This document shows, piece by piece, positions 1-11,346 of a stretch of DNA of 64,000 bases. The DNA is from Hemicordylus capensis (taxonomy: Eukaryota > Chordata > Lepidosauria > Squamata > Cordylidae), in the NCBI RefSeq assembly GCF_027244095.1, contig NC_069657.1, positions 143,402,857 through 143,466,856 of the forward strand, read 5' to 3'. The notes under the pieces are model-generated. The model saw nothing but the letters and a program-made list of their open reading frames with translations. It ran no database searches and was not told the DNA's origin. Both the position numbers and the translations under genes were made by a program. How positions within the stretch are numbered: the first letter of the stretch is position 1; each line of letters starts with the position of its first letter.

Positions 1-2096
1 TATGTAGCTTCTGACATTTTTGTGCATTGTGAATGTGAGAAGCTGACTCAAGACTGTTCCTCTGAGTATGTGCTTATCTTTAGAAGTTCCATATTTGACC
101 TGTGTTTATCGTATAAAACATCTTTACCATTCACTGGCTACCATTCACCAGTACTCTCTACTGGTTCATCAGACCCTTGGCCTAGGAATTGTATTATCAG
201 GCCAAGAAGTCCATTTAATTTATGAACTTAATCAGAAGAGGCATCATGTCAGGCGATTCAGCTTAAACCAAGTTATTTTTCTTTTATTGCTGTACAGTGT
301 GGGATAACCTAAAAATTCTATGTAACAGTGGTTCTTCAGACCAAAAGGGAGCTTATGTTGGACAAGAAAGCCTATTTCTATGTCAGAATTTCAAGAATAT
401 GTATTAGTAAAGTATTTCTCAACATGCTTCTCTCTGAAATGGGCATGTATAGTGCATTTTCACAGACCTTCAAATAGGTATATAGGTGTGAGAGCATTCT
501 AGTGTCCTCCAGAAATGTGAGGAGTCATGCTGAGAGGAAATGTAAAGTTAATTTTGGGTCAGTTCATACATGCAAGTGCATCACTTGATTGATCAAAAGT
601 GAATGTGTGAACTGACTTTACTGAAACATTGCATTTGAGGTGATATGAGCCTTCTATTTTGACATATGGTTCCTTGTTTTATATATCCAAGTCACTACGT
701 GAGGCTACAGTCATCCAGTGGTAAACATGTATGAACTGTCTTTCCCCCCAAGATGTTTTCAGTGTTTTGATCATCTTTCTGAGCTGGAGGGGATGGAGAA
801 AGATTTAGGAGTGTATTTCAGATGTGACATTTTAACAAATCTTTAAACTTTGATAATGCATCTAAAAGCACACCTGTATCTTTCAAAGAGTGACAGATTT
901 CAGACATTAAAGATGTTGACATATCCTTGGGTAAGGAGATAACACTGCCCACTCCCACCCTAAATAGTCAAATGGCACTTGAATGCTTCGGTTATGTAAT
1001 ATGATGCTTCAGTTTTAATCTGATATTGTAAAATACATTAGCCAAATTCAGCTGATCTACAATTAAATGGCTCTGCTCTGAAGTCTCCATTCTGAACAAG
1101 CCAGTTCAACCAACTGATCACAGAATGACTATGCTGCACAAGTTTAAATCCTATACTGCAGACTGGAAGTATGTTCTTATTTGAGTGTTACATCTTTCAC
1201 AATACATGCTGCTTTGAATGCACATTGATAAATGTTAGACCAGCAGAACTGGTGTTTGAAATGCAGAAACATCTTTTCCATCTCATACACATTATTAGAG
1301 ATACTAGACAGAACTGAAGCTCCCCATAGTATGTTATTGTGGTACACTCAGAGTGAAGAAAAGCATCAAATTAGTTTTGGGGGTACACTATGTGGTTTTG
1401 TAAACATGTACCTATTAAACTAGTTTGTGAAACAGCCTTAAAAATTCCTCTTCATTGCTATGATTTATCCTGCAGTTAAGCCAGGGACAAATCTCAAGCG
1501 CCAGGGAACCATGGTGCCTAGACAAGGATATTCACAGAATTATTTAATAAAATCTTTATTTGTCCCAGATAACCCTGTTTATGTTCTAAGTAATTTACTT
1601 AGAAACTGGATAGCGAAGCCCATTTACCTTCCCTCTTCACAATGCCCATCACTAAGTCTGGTAATTCTGTCCATTGTCTGGCTCCTAAATTTGAGCTGGT
1701 TCCTAGATCCAAAGAAAGTGTGTCAAGGCCTGAGTGAAGCTTCTTTTCTATGAACTGAAGCTCCCTATATACAACATACAATACTAGCACTCAGAACGAC
1801 AGTATTTTTAAAAGCTATTTCAATAAACATTATAACCTGTTCATAATGCCATTATGTAAGTCTTTGATTCAACCACATTTAGAGAACTGTATGTAATTCT
1901 AGTCCGACTCTCAAAAAGGATATTGACGAGCTGGAAAGAGTATCGAAAAGGTTAACTAAGCTGTTCAGAAGATTAGTACATCTTCTCTTTATTAAAAGGC
2001 TTAAGTTAAGACAGAGGATATGCAAGTGTATAAAATGTCAACGGTGTGGAGACAGAAAGATTAGTCTCTTTCCCTACTTCAATAGCCTGTTAACCA

Positions 2097-2322
2097 GAGC
2101 CAGCGTGGTGTAGTGGTTAGAGTGCTGGACTAGAACCGGGGAGACTCAAGTTCAAATCCCCATTCAGCCATGAAAACTAGCTGGGTGACTCTGGGCCAGT
2201 CACTTCTATCTCAGCCTAACCTACTTCACAGGGTTGTTGTGAAAGAGAAACTCAAAGTATGTAGTAAACCGCTCTGAGCTCCTTGGAGGAAGAGCAGGAT
2301 ATAAATGTAATAATAACAACAA
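2097..2322 (+). repeat. tRNA-derived CORE-SINE (MIR-like) with L2-type tail
   Basis: The head, GTGGTGTAGTGGTTAGAGTG and onward, has the box A look of a tRNA, followed by the box B-like AGTTCAAATCCCC. The middle (CTGGGTGACTCTGGGCCAGTCAC then CAGGGTTGTTGTGA) is the conserved core shared with MIR-type SINEs. The end (GGATATAAATGTAATAATAA) resembles an L2 3' tail, which is how such SINEs borrow L2 reverse transcriptase. It is well preserved, so a fairly young copy. Confidence 0.8.
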
Positions 2323-2929
2323 CAACCACCAAAATAAACCTCCATTTTCAGAAGCAGTATACCCAAGACAGACAGGGAATATTCTGGCCATGCTCGCCCT
2401 GGCCATTCCCATGCACCTGTGCGCCGTAACTATGATACCTTTACTGCTACAAGATGCTAACTTTAGTACAGAGCCCAGCCATCCCCAAGGTTATGCCACA
2501 CAGTATATATGGGGCTATATGAATCTTTGCCATAGCACTGTTTATAGCGTGTTATGCAGCATCGTAAGGCAGGGTGGGTTAGGCTACACTCTTGGAAGCT
2601 ACTTGCAATTAGTACAGCTTCCCCATTGCCCACCCCCTCCCCCTGCATGCTTTCAGGAAGTCAGGTCCAGTGCTACGCAGCAAACAGAACATTCATGGCC
2701 CAGCTTACTGTTCACCTAGCATAATCCTAGGTATCATGTAATATAACTCTAAGAAATTCTGGCCTAGTTACCCACAAAAGTAATTAGAGGTTACTTCATC
2801 AGTTTCACAAAGACCATTTCCTAGCATTCTTTTGTCTTCAATAGCTTTAATGCAAGCACAACAGTGCCATCAAATTTCATTCAAAATATACTCTGTCAAA
2901 CATACAGTCACATTACCCCAATTTCACAG

Positions 2930-3070
2930 GACACTGCCATATATGGAGTCAGACCATTGGCCCTTCTAACTCAGTATTTTCTCTGCTATTTTCTCTACTA
3001 ATTGGCCAAGCACTCTAGAGTTTGACAGGCATTCCCCATCCTTACCTAGGAGATGCCAAAGATTGAACAA
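2930..3070 (-). repeat. tRNA-Ala-like SINE, truncated
   Basis: On the minus strand the tRNA side reads GTTCAATCTTTGGCATCTCC, a T-loop and acceptor-stem remnant. The opposite end carries the GGTCTGACTCCATATATGGC-type tail found on the other copies at 31.0 and 53.9 kb. The tRNA head is cut off where the CR1 copy begins at about 3083. Confidence 0.55.
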
Positions 3071-3082
3071 TCAATCTCAATC

Positions 3083-4084
3083 TCAAACTCTTTCGGGTAG
3101 TGAAATCCATAACTGATTGTGAAGAGCTCCAAAAGGTTCTCTCCAAACTGGGTGAGTGGGCAACAAAGTGGCAAATACGGTTCAGTGTTGGCAAGTGTAA
3201 AGTGATGCACATTGGGACGAAGAACCCCAAATTCAAGTATACATTGATGGGATCTGAGCTGTCAGTGACTGACCAGGACAGGGATCTTGGGGTTGTGGTG
3301 GACAGCTCGTTGAAAGTGTCGACTCAATGTGCAGCAGCTGTTAAAAAGGACAATTCCATGCTAGGGATTATTAGGAAGGGGATTGAAAATAAAACTGTTA
3401 ATATTATAATGCCCTTATACAAAACTATGGTGCAGCCACACTTGGAGTACTGCGTACAATTCTGGTCACCACATCTAAAAAAGGACATTGTAGAACTGGA
3501 AAAGGTGCAGAAGAGTGCAACCAAGATGATCAGGGGCCTAGAGCACCTTTCTTATGAGGCAAGGCTACAATACCTGGGGTTATTTAGTTTAGAAAAAAGA
3601 CGACTGTGGGGAGACATGATAGAGGTCTATAAAATCAGGCATGGTGTGGAGAAAGTGGATAGAGAGAAATTCTTCTCCTTCTCCCAGAACACTAGAACCA
3701 GGGGTCATCCCATGAAATTGATTGCCAGGAAATTTAGGACCAACAAACGGAAGTACTTTTTCACACAACGCATAATCAACTTGTGGAATTCTCTGCCACA
3801 AGATGTAGTCACAGTCAACAACCTGGATGGCTTTAAGAGGGGTTTGGATAATTTCATGGAGGAGAAGTCTATTGACGGCTACTAGTCGGAGGGCTCTAGG
3901 CCACCTCCAGCCTTGGGGGCGGGGTGCCTCTGGGTACCAATTGCGGGGGAGTAACAGCAGGAGAGAGGGCATGCCCTCAACTCCTGTCTGTGGCTTTCAG
4001 CAGCATCTGGTGGGCCACTGTGCGAAACGGGATGCTGGACTAGATGGGCCTTGGGCCTGATCCAGCAGGGCTGTTCTTATGAAC
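3083..4084 (+). mobile_element. CR1 LINE, 5'-truncated copy with 3' UTR
   Basis: An open frame at 3100-3885 encodes the C-terminal half of the CR1 reverse transcriptase, including GKCKVMHIG, LGVVVDSSLK, PLYKTMVQPHLEYCVQFWSP and the terminal NLWNSLPQDVV / FKRGLDNFM block. The 3' UTR follows (about 3886-4084) and ends in the diagnostic tail GGGCCTTGGGCCTGATCCAG followed by a TTCTTATGAA end. The reverse-transcriptase fingers and palm and the endonuclease are missing, the normal result of 5' truncation during target-primed reverse transcription. The frame is still open over about 260 codons, so the copy is fairly young. Confidence 0.92.
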
Positions 4085-4496
4085 TAGAGACCTCCTGCAC
4101 GAAAATAAAATGTTCTTCCACCAAGCTATGGTCCTGCCTCAAATAACGGACAGCAATTCACAAGTGCATCTTGATATATTGATGCATTTACAACTGGTAT
4201 TGTTAAAAATAATCTAGTATAAGAGGCTCTCATTTACACATTAGACGTTTGCACCACTCACGTAACAATGACTCCCCCTATTCTGATATCTGAAGAAAAA
4301 CTAAGGCCCCATTTGTCACAAGGGCAAGAATAATCATCATTGCACTCCAGTTCAGCATTGGTACTTGTGACCACAAACAAAACTAGGTGGGGCAGAGATA
4401 AAGCTCCAAACAACCAAATGAAACCTCCCAATCTTACAGACAGCAGTGCTTGTGTGCGCCTAGATCGTTCATTTACCTTGCATTGCAGGTTGGTGT

Positions 4497-4788
4497 GGGA
4501 GGACAGCTGGTCTTGTGACAGCAAGCCTGACTCATCCCCTTAGCTAAGCAGGGTCCACCTTGGTTGCATATGAATGGGAGACTAAACATGTGAGCACTGT
4601 AAGATATTCCCCTCCGGGGATGGAGCTGTTCTGGGAAGAGCACCTAGGTTCCAAGTTCCCTCCCTGGCATCTCCAAGATAGGGCTGAGAGATTCCTGCCA
4701 GCATCCTTGGAGAAGCCACTGCCAGTCTGTGTAGACAATACTGAGCTAGATGGACCAATGGTGGCAGCTTTCTATGTTCCCATGTGAC
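4497..4788 (+). repeat. 5S rRNA-derived SINE with CR1-like tail
   Basis: The head carries AGCTAAGCAGGGTC and TGAATGGGAGAC. These match the internal control region of 5S rRNA (AGCTAAGCAGGGTC ... TGGATGGGAGACC). A family-specific body follows, with CTCCAAGATAGGGCTGAGAG. The end reads GAGCTAGATGGACCAATGGT and finishes near CTATGTTCCCATG, which resembles the CR1 3' end. It is a SINE3-type element, presumably mobilised by CR1. Two further copies are in the window. Confidence 0.85.
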
Positions 4789-4966
4789 TCTTTGTCCCTA
4801 TAAACCACTACAATGGAAAGCGACATCACCATAAGTTCACATTAACACTCAAAAGGCATTAGGGTAGACTGTATCATGTTTGAGAATGGGGGGGGGGATC
4901 TTTTAATCTTCTGCAACTGCATGTTCCAGACGAGGTTCAAACTGAATGAAGTTAAGTGCCCTAAAG

Positions 4967-5096
4967 CAGGGATCTTCAACGTTGGGCCCCCAGATGTTCT
5001 TGGACTTCAACTCCCAAATTCCCCAGCCAAAGGCCACTGGGCCTGGGGATTATGGGAGTTGAAGTCCAAGAACATCTGGGGCATTGAGGATCCCTG
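4967..5096. mobile_element. 130-bp hAT-type MITE with perfect 8-bp target duplication
   Basis: Near-complete inverted repeats span the whole element: the left end CAGGGATCTTCAACG pairs with the right end ...GATCCCTG, and the inner arms share CCAGATGTTCTTGGACTTCA. It is flanked on both sides by CCCTAAAG (4959-4966 and 5097-5104), a perfect 8-bp target-site duplication as made by hAT transposases. It has no coding capacity and would fold into a long hairpin if transcribed. Confidence 0.9.
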
Positions 5097-5910
5097 CCCT
5101 AAAGGGTTTCATTCCCAACTTCTCTGTAGTACTTTTTAAAACTGCAGTTTATACTTTAACAGATTTTGAAGTATATTCTATCCCTAATGCATTGCATGGG
5201 GAACAAAACACTTTATGTGCTAGAGGTTAAAATATCCCCCCAAATGTTTAATATGCATTATTCTGTATTCCTATAGATGTTGAGATCAGAATCTGTTCAT
5301 TCTAGTTATTGTAAGAAAGAATAATGTTGTCCTGAAAATATAGCCCTTTGTCTATTTAATTTTTGTCATTTGTGTGTGCAAACCACAATTGGTTTGGAGC
5401 ATAAATACTCAAAAGACGGAAGTATGCTCCTTTTACACATCTGAAGTAACATTTTTAATACTTAGAACCTTCTTTGTGAATAGTCAAAAGGGTTTTCATC
5501 ACAGCTATTTGCAGAGTTCACATTGAGCAATACTTACTCAGTTTTGGGGAGTTATTTTGACCCTAAATGCTTGCAAACTTGCAGCCACATCTCAACAGGC
5601 AGTCCAATTTAATGACGCCTCTCAATCAGGAACCATTCAGGTGACCCCTTGCAACTTGTTTACATAAATATTATCTCCAGGCAGAGTGCCTGGAGGAGGC
5701 TTGGTTTCAGCTATCAAGCCTTCAGCAGGTCACTGAAGCCATGTAAGTTAGAGAAACAGAAACTATCTGATGAAAATGCATTGGTAAGGGCATGCTGACG
5801 CTTATTTAAAAAGAAAACCAAAACCAAAATTTCCCTGGAAGTCAGAGATAACTACAGGTGAGCTCGTTGCTTTTTGCATTTATATTTGGCTTCTGCCAAG
5901 CAAAAAGAGC

Positions 5911-6033
5911 ATGGAGGAACAGCTTTCTAGAGAAGAACTTGCCAGTACGTTCTTGGGGAATGTTTCTGAATCAGATTTTGAGGGGTTTGGTGACCTGATT
6001 GTATCTGAAGAAGGCGGCGAGATATCATCTGTG
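5911..6033 (+). pseudogene. Short acidic reading frame, unrecognised (possible transposase N-terminus)
   Basis: An ATG at 5911 opens a frame whose first 41 codons look protein-like (LSREELASTF, then SESDFEGFGD, then EEGGEI). It then degrades into non-coding-like residues although the frame stays open to 6285. The acidic SDFEGF pattern resembles N-termini of piggyBac-type transposases, but there is no catalytic domain nearby and no inverted repeats were found. It could equally be a chance frame inside the ZDHHC5 intron. No function is assigned. Confidence 0.2.
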
Positions 6034-7629
6034 TACACACAGAAGTGCCCAGAAATCACAACAGCACTGTACTTTTTATCAACTATTTATATGCTCAAGT
6101 CCTGCAGTAGTGAAGTGAAAGATTTGTGTTTTAGATATGCAAGTTACATTAACTTAGTTACAGTGAATGATTTGTTTTGCAATGTTCTTGTTATGCTTTT
6201 GCATATTTTAAGAATGGGGCACATTATACTGTACCACCAAAACAGTTTTTGTTGTAGTGAAATCAACCCTATGGGGGACTGTTAATCCCAATTCTATTCT
6301 ACTACTCCACAGAAAAATATGAATAGTAAAGTGGGCTTTTTTTTACAATGCAACTGATGTCATGCTTAATACAAACCCTCCCTGTTTACGTTTCCTCAAC
6401 TTGAGGTACTTTTTTAGCCCCAAAGTGGATGAACAGAATGTATTTGGTGATCATTGAGGGTGAAGTGATCATGTCTCAACCAGAAATGTTATGAAATGAT
6501 TCCTTCAGGTTTGTGCATGACACAGTCAACATTTTAGTTTAACTCATGTGACGATGACATTTGTGCTTATTTCCTTGACTGCAATATAATAGAGTTAAAC
6601 AATGCTTAGCTAGCTCCGTCCCCCAAAAGAGAAAATATTCTACTCTTCCCCACATTCCTTACATGACAAACATATACTATCTAGCATGCTAGGTAGGAAT
6701 ACAAAGCCCCCAATGCACATGTGCTCAACAACAAATTTGTTTGAAATTTACCTTGCACTACCTGTATTAAATTCCCTTCTTAAATATCACAGATTCAGGA
6801 TGTGGTAGCAAAAAATGCCATCTCGAACTCAAAACAAAATATTTACAGCAGGAATCTGACAAGCTTCTTAGGTTCTACTATCTTACAGCTTTCAAGTCCA
6901 CTCTAGTTTAATAGATATGCAAACTACTCTGCATTCAGAAGTTCTGTGATTATTATTCTTACTAATAGCCCCCCAGTGTTTGACAGCTTTCCTTTTGACT
7001 GTGGCAAGTAAACAGCAGGAGTAAACAGTCCTATCCATTTTGCACCACTACTCTGAATTATAGATAGACTTACAGTCACCATCATCGGGTCAGCTCAGTG
7101 CTAGTGCTCAACCTTGTGGCTCTCATCCCTCCCTGCAAAGTGAAATAGATTCTATACTGGACATGTATTTCAATCAAGATGCTCTTTTTATGAAAACTAC
7201 TTCTTTCCAAGGGATTGCTATCTGAAGAGCTGCAGGAATGAAACCACAAAATTGAAGCAAATCTTGTCCATCGTAAGTGAGAAAGACTAATGCCTTAAAC
7301 GCAACATGCCTGCAAATGAAAAAACAGTCTCCAACACAGTGGGTTTTGTACAGATGAAATTATGCTTTACAATTAGATCAAATTCCTTCACTATGATTTT
7401 AGAATCCTAAGTTCTTCCCTTTGCATGGTTTTGTGAAATAATTATTCAGTTTCTCAGTCTTGCTTTGACCAGAATACCACCTCTGAAAACTCTTCAGAAA
7501 GAAGTGCATAGCTAGTTTTTACATTCAGCAGTATTTGATTTTCTTAGCACAACCTTCCCTTGTACAGGAATTATTGCTAGCCCAATCCACACTTCCCATC
7601 TCCAAAGACTAGTTATTTTCTTGACTCAC

Positions 7630-7733
7630 GTAAAAGCGAAGAACAGAGTCGTGGCTCCTACTAGGAAGATTGCAGCAGCTGATACTGGGACATACTTGCT
7701 GGGTTTGAATCTCCTTCCAGATGCTGCTGGCAT
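7630..7733 (-). CDS. ZDHHC5: ZDHHC5 palmitoyltransferase, first coding exon (partial gene)
   Basis: Read on the minus strand from the ATG at 7733, this gives 34 codons plus two bases and ends at a consensus donor (GTGAGT, 7629-7624). The peptide starts [14 protein letters not shown] and runs into [20 protein letters not shown], matching the human ZDHHC5 N-terminus as I remember it with only two or three changes. It is clearly closer to ZDHHC5 than to the paralogue ZDHHC8. Residues about 14-34 form the first transmembrane helix. ZDHHC5 is a DHHC-type S-acyltransferase that acts at the plasma membrane; the catalytic DHHC domain, a second helix pair and the long C-terminal tail are encoded in exons left of this window, since none appears in 1-7629. 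The splice phase (ends after AC of a Thr codon) agrees with the family peptide continuing Thr-Cys-Pro. The short leader and basic residues before the helix are normal for the family. Confidence 0.95.
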
Positions 7734-7781
7734 GTTGGAGCTCTGGTGGATGATCCGCCCTGCAGCATAGCCCAGGCCCAA
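7734..7781 (-). other. ZDHHC5: ZDHHC5 5'-UTR part of the first coding exon
   Basis: Just upstream of the ZDHHC5 ATG (minus strand) lies a good splice acceptor. A pyrimidine-rich run of about 30 bases ends in CTGACTCCAG, with the cut between 7782 and 7781. This would leave 48 bases of untranslated leader before the start codon. A second AG (TGCAG) closer to the ATG is possible but has a weaker pyrimidine tract. The implied upstream intron would reach the CpG-rich block near 32.6 kb, about 25 kb away; that distance and pairing are inference. Confidence 0.55.
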
Positions 7782-9094
7782 CTGGAGTCAGGAAGGACAA
7801 GAAAATGGGGAGAGGGGCCTTCAAAAAGGGAAGCAACTATATGAAAGGGAGAAATTTATCCAAGTTTTTGAAGCTATCGTAGAGCCAGATCGATTTATAG
7901 TGTGATCCAGATGGAACTGACATCAGTAAGAGAATGATTCAGAGTAGTATTCATAACTGAAATAAGTGTCAAAAATAAGAAAATTCTGTATCAATTCAAG
8001 ACATGTGGGCCAAGGAAATTTAAAAATATAAAATAGAGGGCTTGTACTTTAGTTTAAAATGCTAGTGATTCACAACAGCTGGCAGAAATAATGCAGTTTC
8101 TTGTGCTGGAAAGCTCTGGAAGAAAACTTGACGTTTCAAGAAGCTTATAGAGATTGTAGTCTCCTTACAGCAACACAGAATTGAGAAATGTGGCAAATTA
8201 AACAGCTAGAGTTTTTCATGTAAGAGGGCAGGATGAGCCAGGTGAGCACTTGAATGAGGTGATAAGGATACAGTCTCCACTAGGTTTGGTTTTTCAATAA
8301 GCTCACAGTAATTTCCAAGACAGATTCTACAGTAAAGTTTCTCCTTTCTCTTTTTAATCTGCTCTTAGAATAAAGCAATGCATTCTGGTTACTGCTCAGG
8401 GGAAGGTTACCCTGCTAGCAAATCTGCCCATCTTGCATACATCATTCCCCTGCCCCCAATGCTGTCCTCTCCTGAGGCAAAAGCACTCTCCCCTGATTTC
8501 ACCAGGAACGGGGGCTGCCTGTCTGGCAGTGGTTGTTTAATTTTGTTTATTTCTCTCTTGACCACTAAATCCGGGTAACAGCTGGTACAAGGTTGAGCTG
8601 TAAATCCTTTTCTTTCAAGGGGGAGTGGGGGGCATGCTGAAGAGCTGGTCTTGCATTTGTCTTCTTCTTTGTTCCCTTGTGTACAATGCCCACAATCCTT
8701 CAACAAGTCAAATTTTAATTTTTTAAACAAGCAATTAGATTTCAAATTGCTTTTTTAATCAGTTGTCTCTAGAAAACCCCCCGGGGGGGGGAGGGTGAAG
8801 ATAAGGGAGACTTGATCACCGTTTGCAGATGTTTTCCTAAAAACTGAAAATGTAGTTGGCAGTAAGAAAAGAGAGTAGCTGATAGTCTTCCACACCCATG
8901 ACCTAGAGTACTTTGTCTGTTCCAGGCTGCTCCATTGTCACACTCCCTTCACACAAGATTACTCCTTATTCATCCATATTGTCTTTGAACGTCTTAAGAT
9001 GGTTAGAACTTGTCATGTTCCACTGTTCCCTTTACCTAGGGAAGAAAAAGATAAGAGTAAGTTTTTCCCATTTATAACATTTTAAGAATATTCA

Positions 9095-9265
9095 AGAGAA
9101 AGCATGGTGTAGTATTACAACTTTAACATAGGTTTAAGAATCAAGAGATTTAGATTTCTACTCCCGAGTGCCTGTAATCTTGCTTAATAGTGTCCATGAC
9201 TCAGTTTTTACATCTGCAAACTTGGGATAATGCTGTCTTTAAGACTTATTCTTAGGACAAATATT
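9095..9265 (+). repeat. Old MIR-like SINE relic
   Basis: GCATGGTGTAGTATTACAAC recalls the MIR tRNA-like head. The downstream GACTCAGTTTTTACATCTGC and GGGATAATGCTGTCTTTAAG match the MIR core and 3' part. It is much more degenerate than the CORE-SINE near 2.1 kb, so an ancient insertion. Confidence 0.5.
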
Positions 9266-10223
9266 AGGATAAGCTCTACAGACAAGAGTTTTCATACACA
9301 AGAATTAACCTCCCTCTAGAGTACCTTCAACTCACTGTTAAAACCAAGGCTCAAACATCAAATTATTTGTATTTATTTCCAGGCATAGAGCCAAAACTTT
9401 ACTATTTAAAAAGGTAGGTCCACTAAATTGCTATGATTGAATAGAAAATGCAGATTAACTCCACAAAATATCTGGGTCTGAGAATTATATAGTTGTCTGT
9501 TGTCAAAGTGTCAAGGACAAAATTACCCATGCAAAGAGGAACTAGAAAAAAGGTTGTTCTGTAACAGAATATTTTCATTGGGAAATATCCTGAAAAACAG
9601 TGTCTTTGCTTTAAATCTACTTTAATGATAGATTTATAGAATCATCCATATCTGTTTTTGTGCTGTTCATCTTCCAAGGCTTTCCCAATTAATATTTATC
9701 TATCACTTTTCAATCAAGTTCATAAAGCAGTTTACATAACTTCCCCTCTGCTTTGGATCTATTTCCCACTGTAGCCTCTTCTCATTTCCTCCAATCAGAT
9801 TTTTCCTTTCTATATATCCAAATAATCTGCTTTCCGGCTGCACCCTACAAAATAAAATTGATGTACCTTTTCAGGCTTGACCAGCAGAATTTATTGTTCC
9901 ATAAAATAGATACGGGGCCTATACAACCAGGCAATCAAGAAGCTTAGATGGGGCAGAGTTTCAGAGTCATCAACTCACAAGCGGCCAGTCTATACAACAC
10001 TGTACAAAGCAATTATAATTAATTTTGGAACGCAGAACAAAAAGGCCTATTTCAGCTTTGTGGAGTATACAGTCTACCCATGTACATATCTATGTATGTA
10101 TGAATGCCACGTATTATTGAAAAATAGATCATACAAGCTACATTCCTGTAAAGAAACTTATTTGCCCTAGTCAAGGGGACTAACTGAAAGGCTGGATTGT
10201 TCTTTGACAAAAGAAACATAGTA

Positions 10224-10691
10224 CAGGTAACCTCGTTAATCGTGGGTTCAGTACCCGAGGTTTCGCATATCCGCAGTCAGGTAATGGACACCCTACCTCG
10301 GTAAATGCGGTGGTGGGAGGGTAAATCCGCATATCCTCAGGTTGGGGATGGCCTGAGGATGGTCCTTTCTGGCCGCCTATTTGACTTCAGGAAACATTTT
10401 ATGGCTCAGTTCTTGGGGGGCAAGACATGAGATTTTCAGTCCTTGGGGGTACTGAAGGGCTGCTAGGAACCCAAGGAGCATTGTAGGGCACTTTGCTGTC
10501 CTTTTTTTGTGTTTTGGGGCCATTTTTTGGACCAATTTCTTTCTTTTTTTTAATGGAGAAACAATGCATTTTTCGGCCATTTCTCCCACATAAGAGCCTA
10601 AGCCCTGCGATTCCATTGCCACATTTCCGCGGTTTCAGTATCTGCGGCACTAGCCAGGAACGGAACCCCTGCAAATACCAAGGTTTTCCTG
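10224..10691. mobile_element. Tigger/pogo-like non-autonomous DNA transposon
   Basis: The 468-bp element starts CAGGTAACCTCGTTAATCG and ends with the inverse of CAGGAAAACCTTGGTATTTG. It is flanked by TA on both sides (10222-10223 and 10692-10693), the target duplication of the Tc1/mariner superfamily. Inner arms carry further matching words such as CCGCATATCC/GCGGTTTCAGTATCTGC and GGTTCAGTACC/GGTTCCGTTCC, typical of Tigger ends. It encodes no transposase. Confidence 0.75.
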
Positions 10692-11346
10692 TACTCTCTT
10701 TTTAAAAAAATAATATTTGGGATTGTTTCCTAACTGTCCCTATTGCAAGTGGATGGCAGTTCAGTTTGCATGAGGGGGCAATTTTTGCTAATCCTGCTTT
10801 CCTCTGCAGACCAAAAACAAACAAATTTAAAAAAAAACCTATTTAAAATATAAAAGATATAAATGCTTCTTTTCCTATCTCTATTAGTTATCTTGTTTAC
10901 TAGCATCTTGCTCAGATGGATAAAGAGGCCACATTCTTCTTTTATCCATTCCAATAACCTCAGTAATTTATTATAACAAATATTATATTGGTACCCCAAA
11001 TCCACGTCTAATCCAAAGACCATATGTAGTCTTATGTGTACATCTTGGTTATGAGTGTTCTGTGTAATACGGTTATGACTTCTCTACTTACCCATCAACC
11101 AAACTGTCCCAAGAAGGAAGCTATGGCTAATAAGAGGGATACAAATTTGACACATTTGAGTACTAAAACTCTTCCTCAAATGTGAAACAGAAGGATGGAC
11201 AAGTGCCAAGTGTTGAAAGATGGCAAGTGCTGGCCACTATAGGGTGATTTTGCTTTGAGGCCTGCTATACACTACCTCCTATACAGTACAGGTGATTTGT
11301 GGTGATTTTTTCTATAATGCTTGCCTCTCCAAGGAGGCCACTTTAT

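Larger units (their letters stand above)
1..7629 (-). other. ZDHHC5 intron after the first coding exon (no exon seen)
   Basis: This stretch follows the ZDHHC5 donor on the minus strand and holds no sequence resembling the second coding exon of ZDHHC5. It is AT-rich intron with scattered repeats, each listed separately (CORE-SINE near 2.1 kb, tRNA-SINE near 3.0 kb, CR1 3.08-4.08 kb, 5S-SINE 4.5-4.8 kb, hAT MITE 4.97-5.10 kb). I recognise nothing in 1-2090 or 6300-7600. Confidence 0.7.

Noticed and set aside
2097-2170. A tRNA gene, because of the box A-like GTGGTGTAGTGGTTAGAGTG.
   Set aside because: It is the head of a CORE-SINE, followed by the MIR-like core and an L2 tail; no complete cloverleaf ending.
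4520-4600. A 5S rRNA gene, because of AGCTAAGCAGGGTC and TGAATGGGAGAC.
   Set aside because: Only the internal control region is similar; the rest is a SINE body with a CR1-like tail, repeated elsewhere in the window.
5911-6285. A host exon or intact piggyBac-type transposase.
   Set aside because: Only about 40 residues look protein-like and no catalytic region or element ends were found; kept only as a low-confidence feature.
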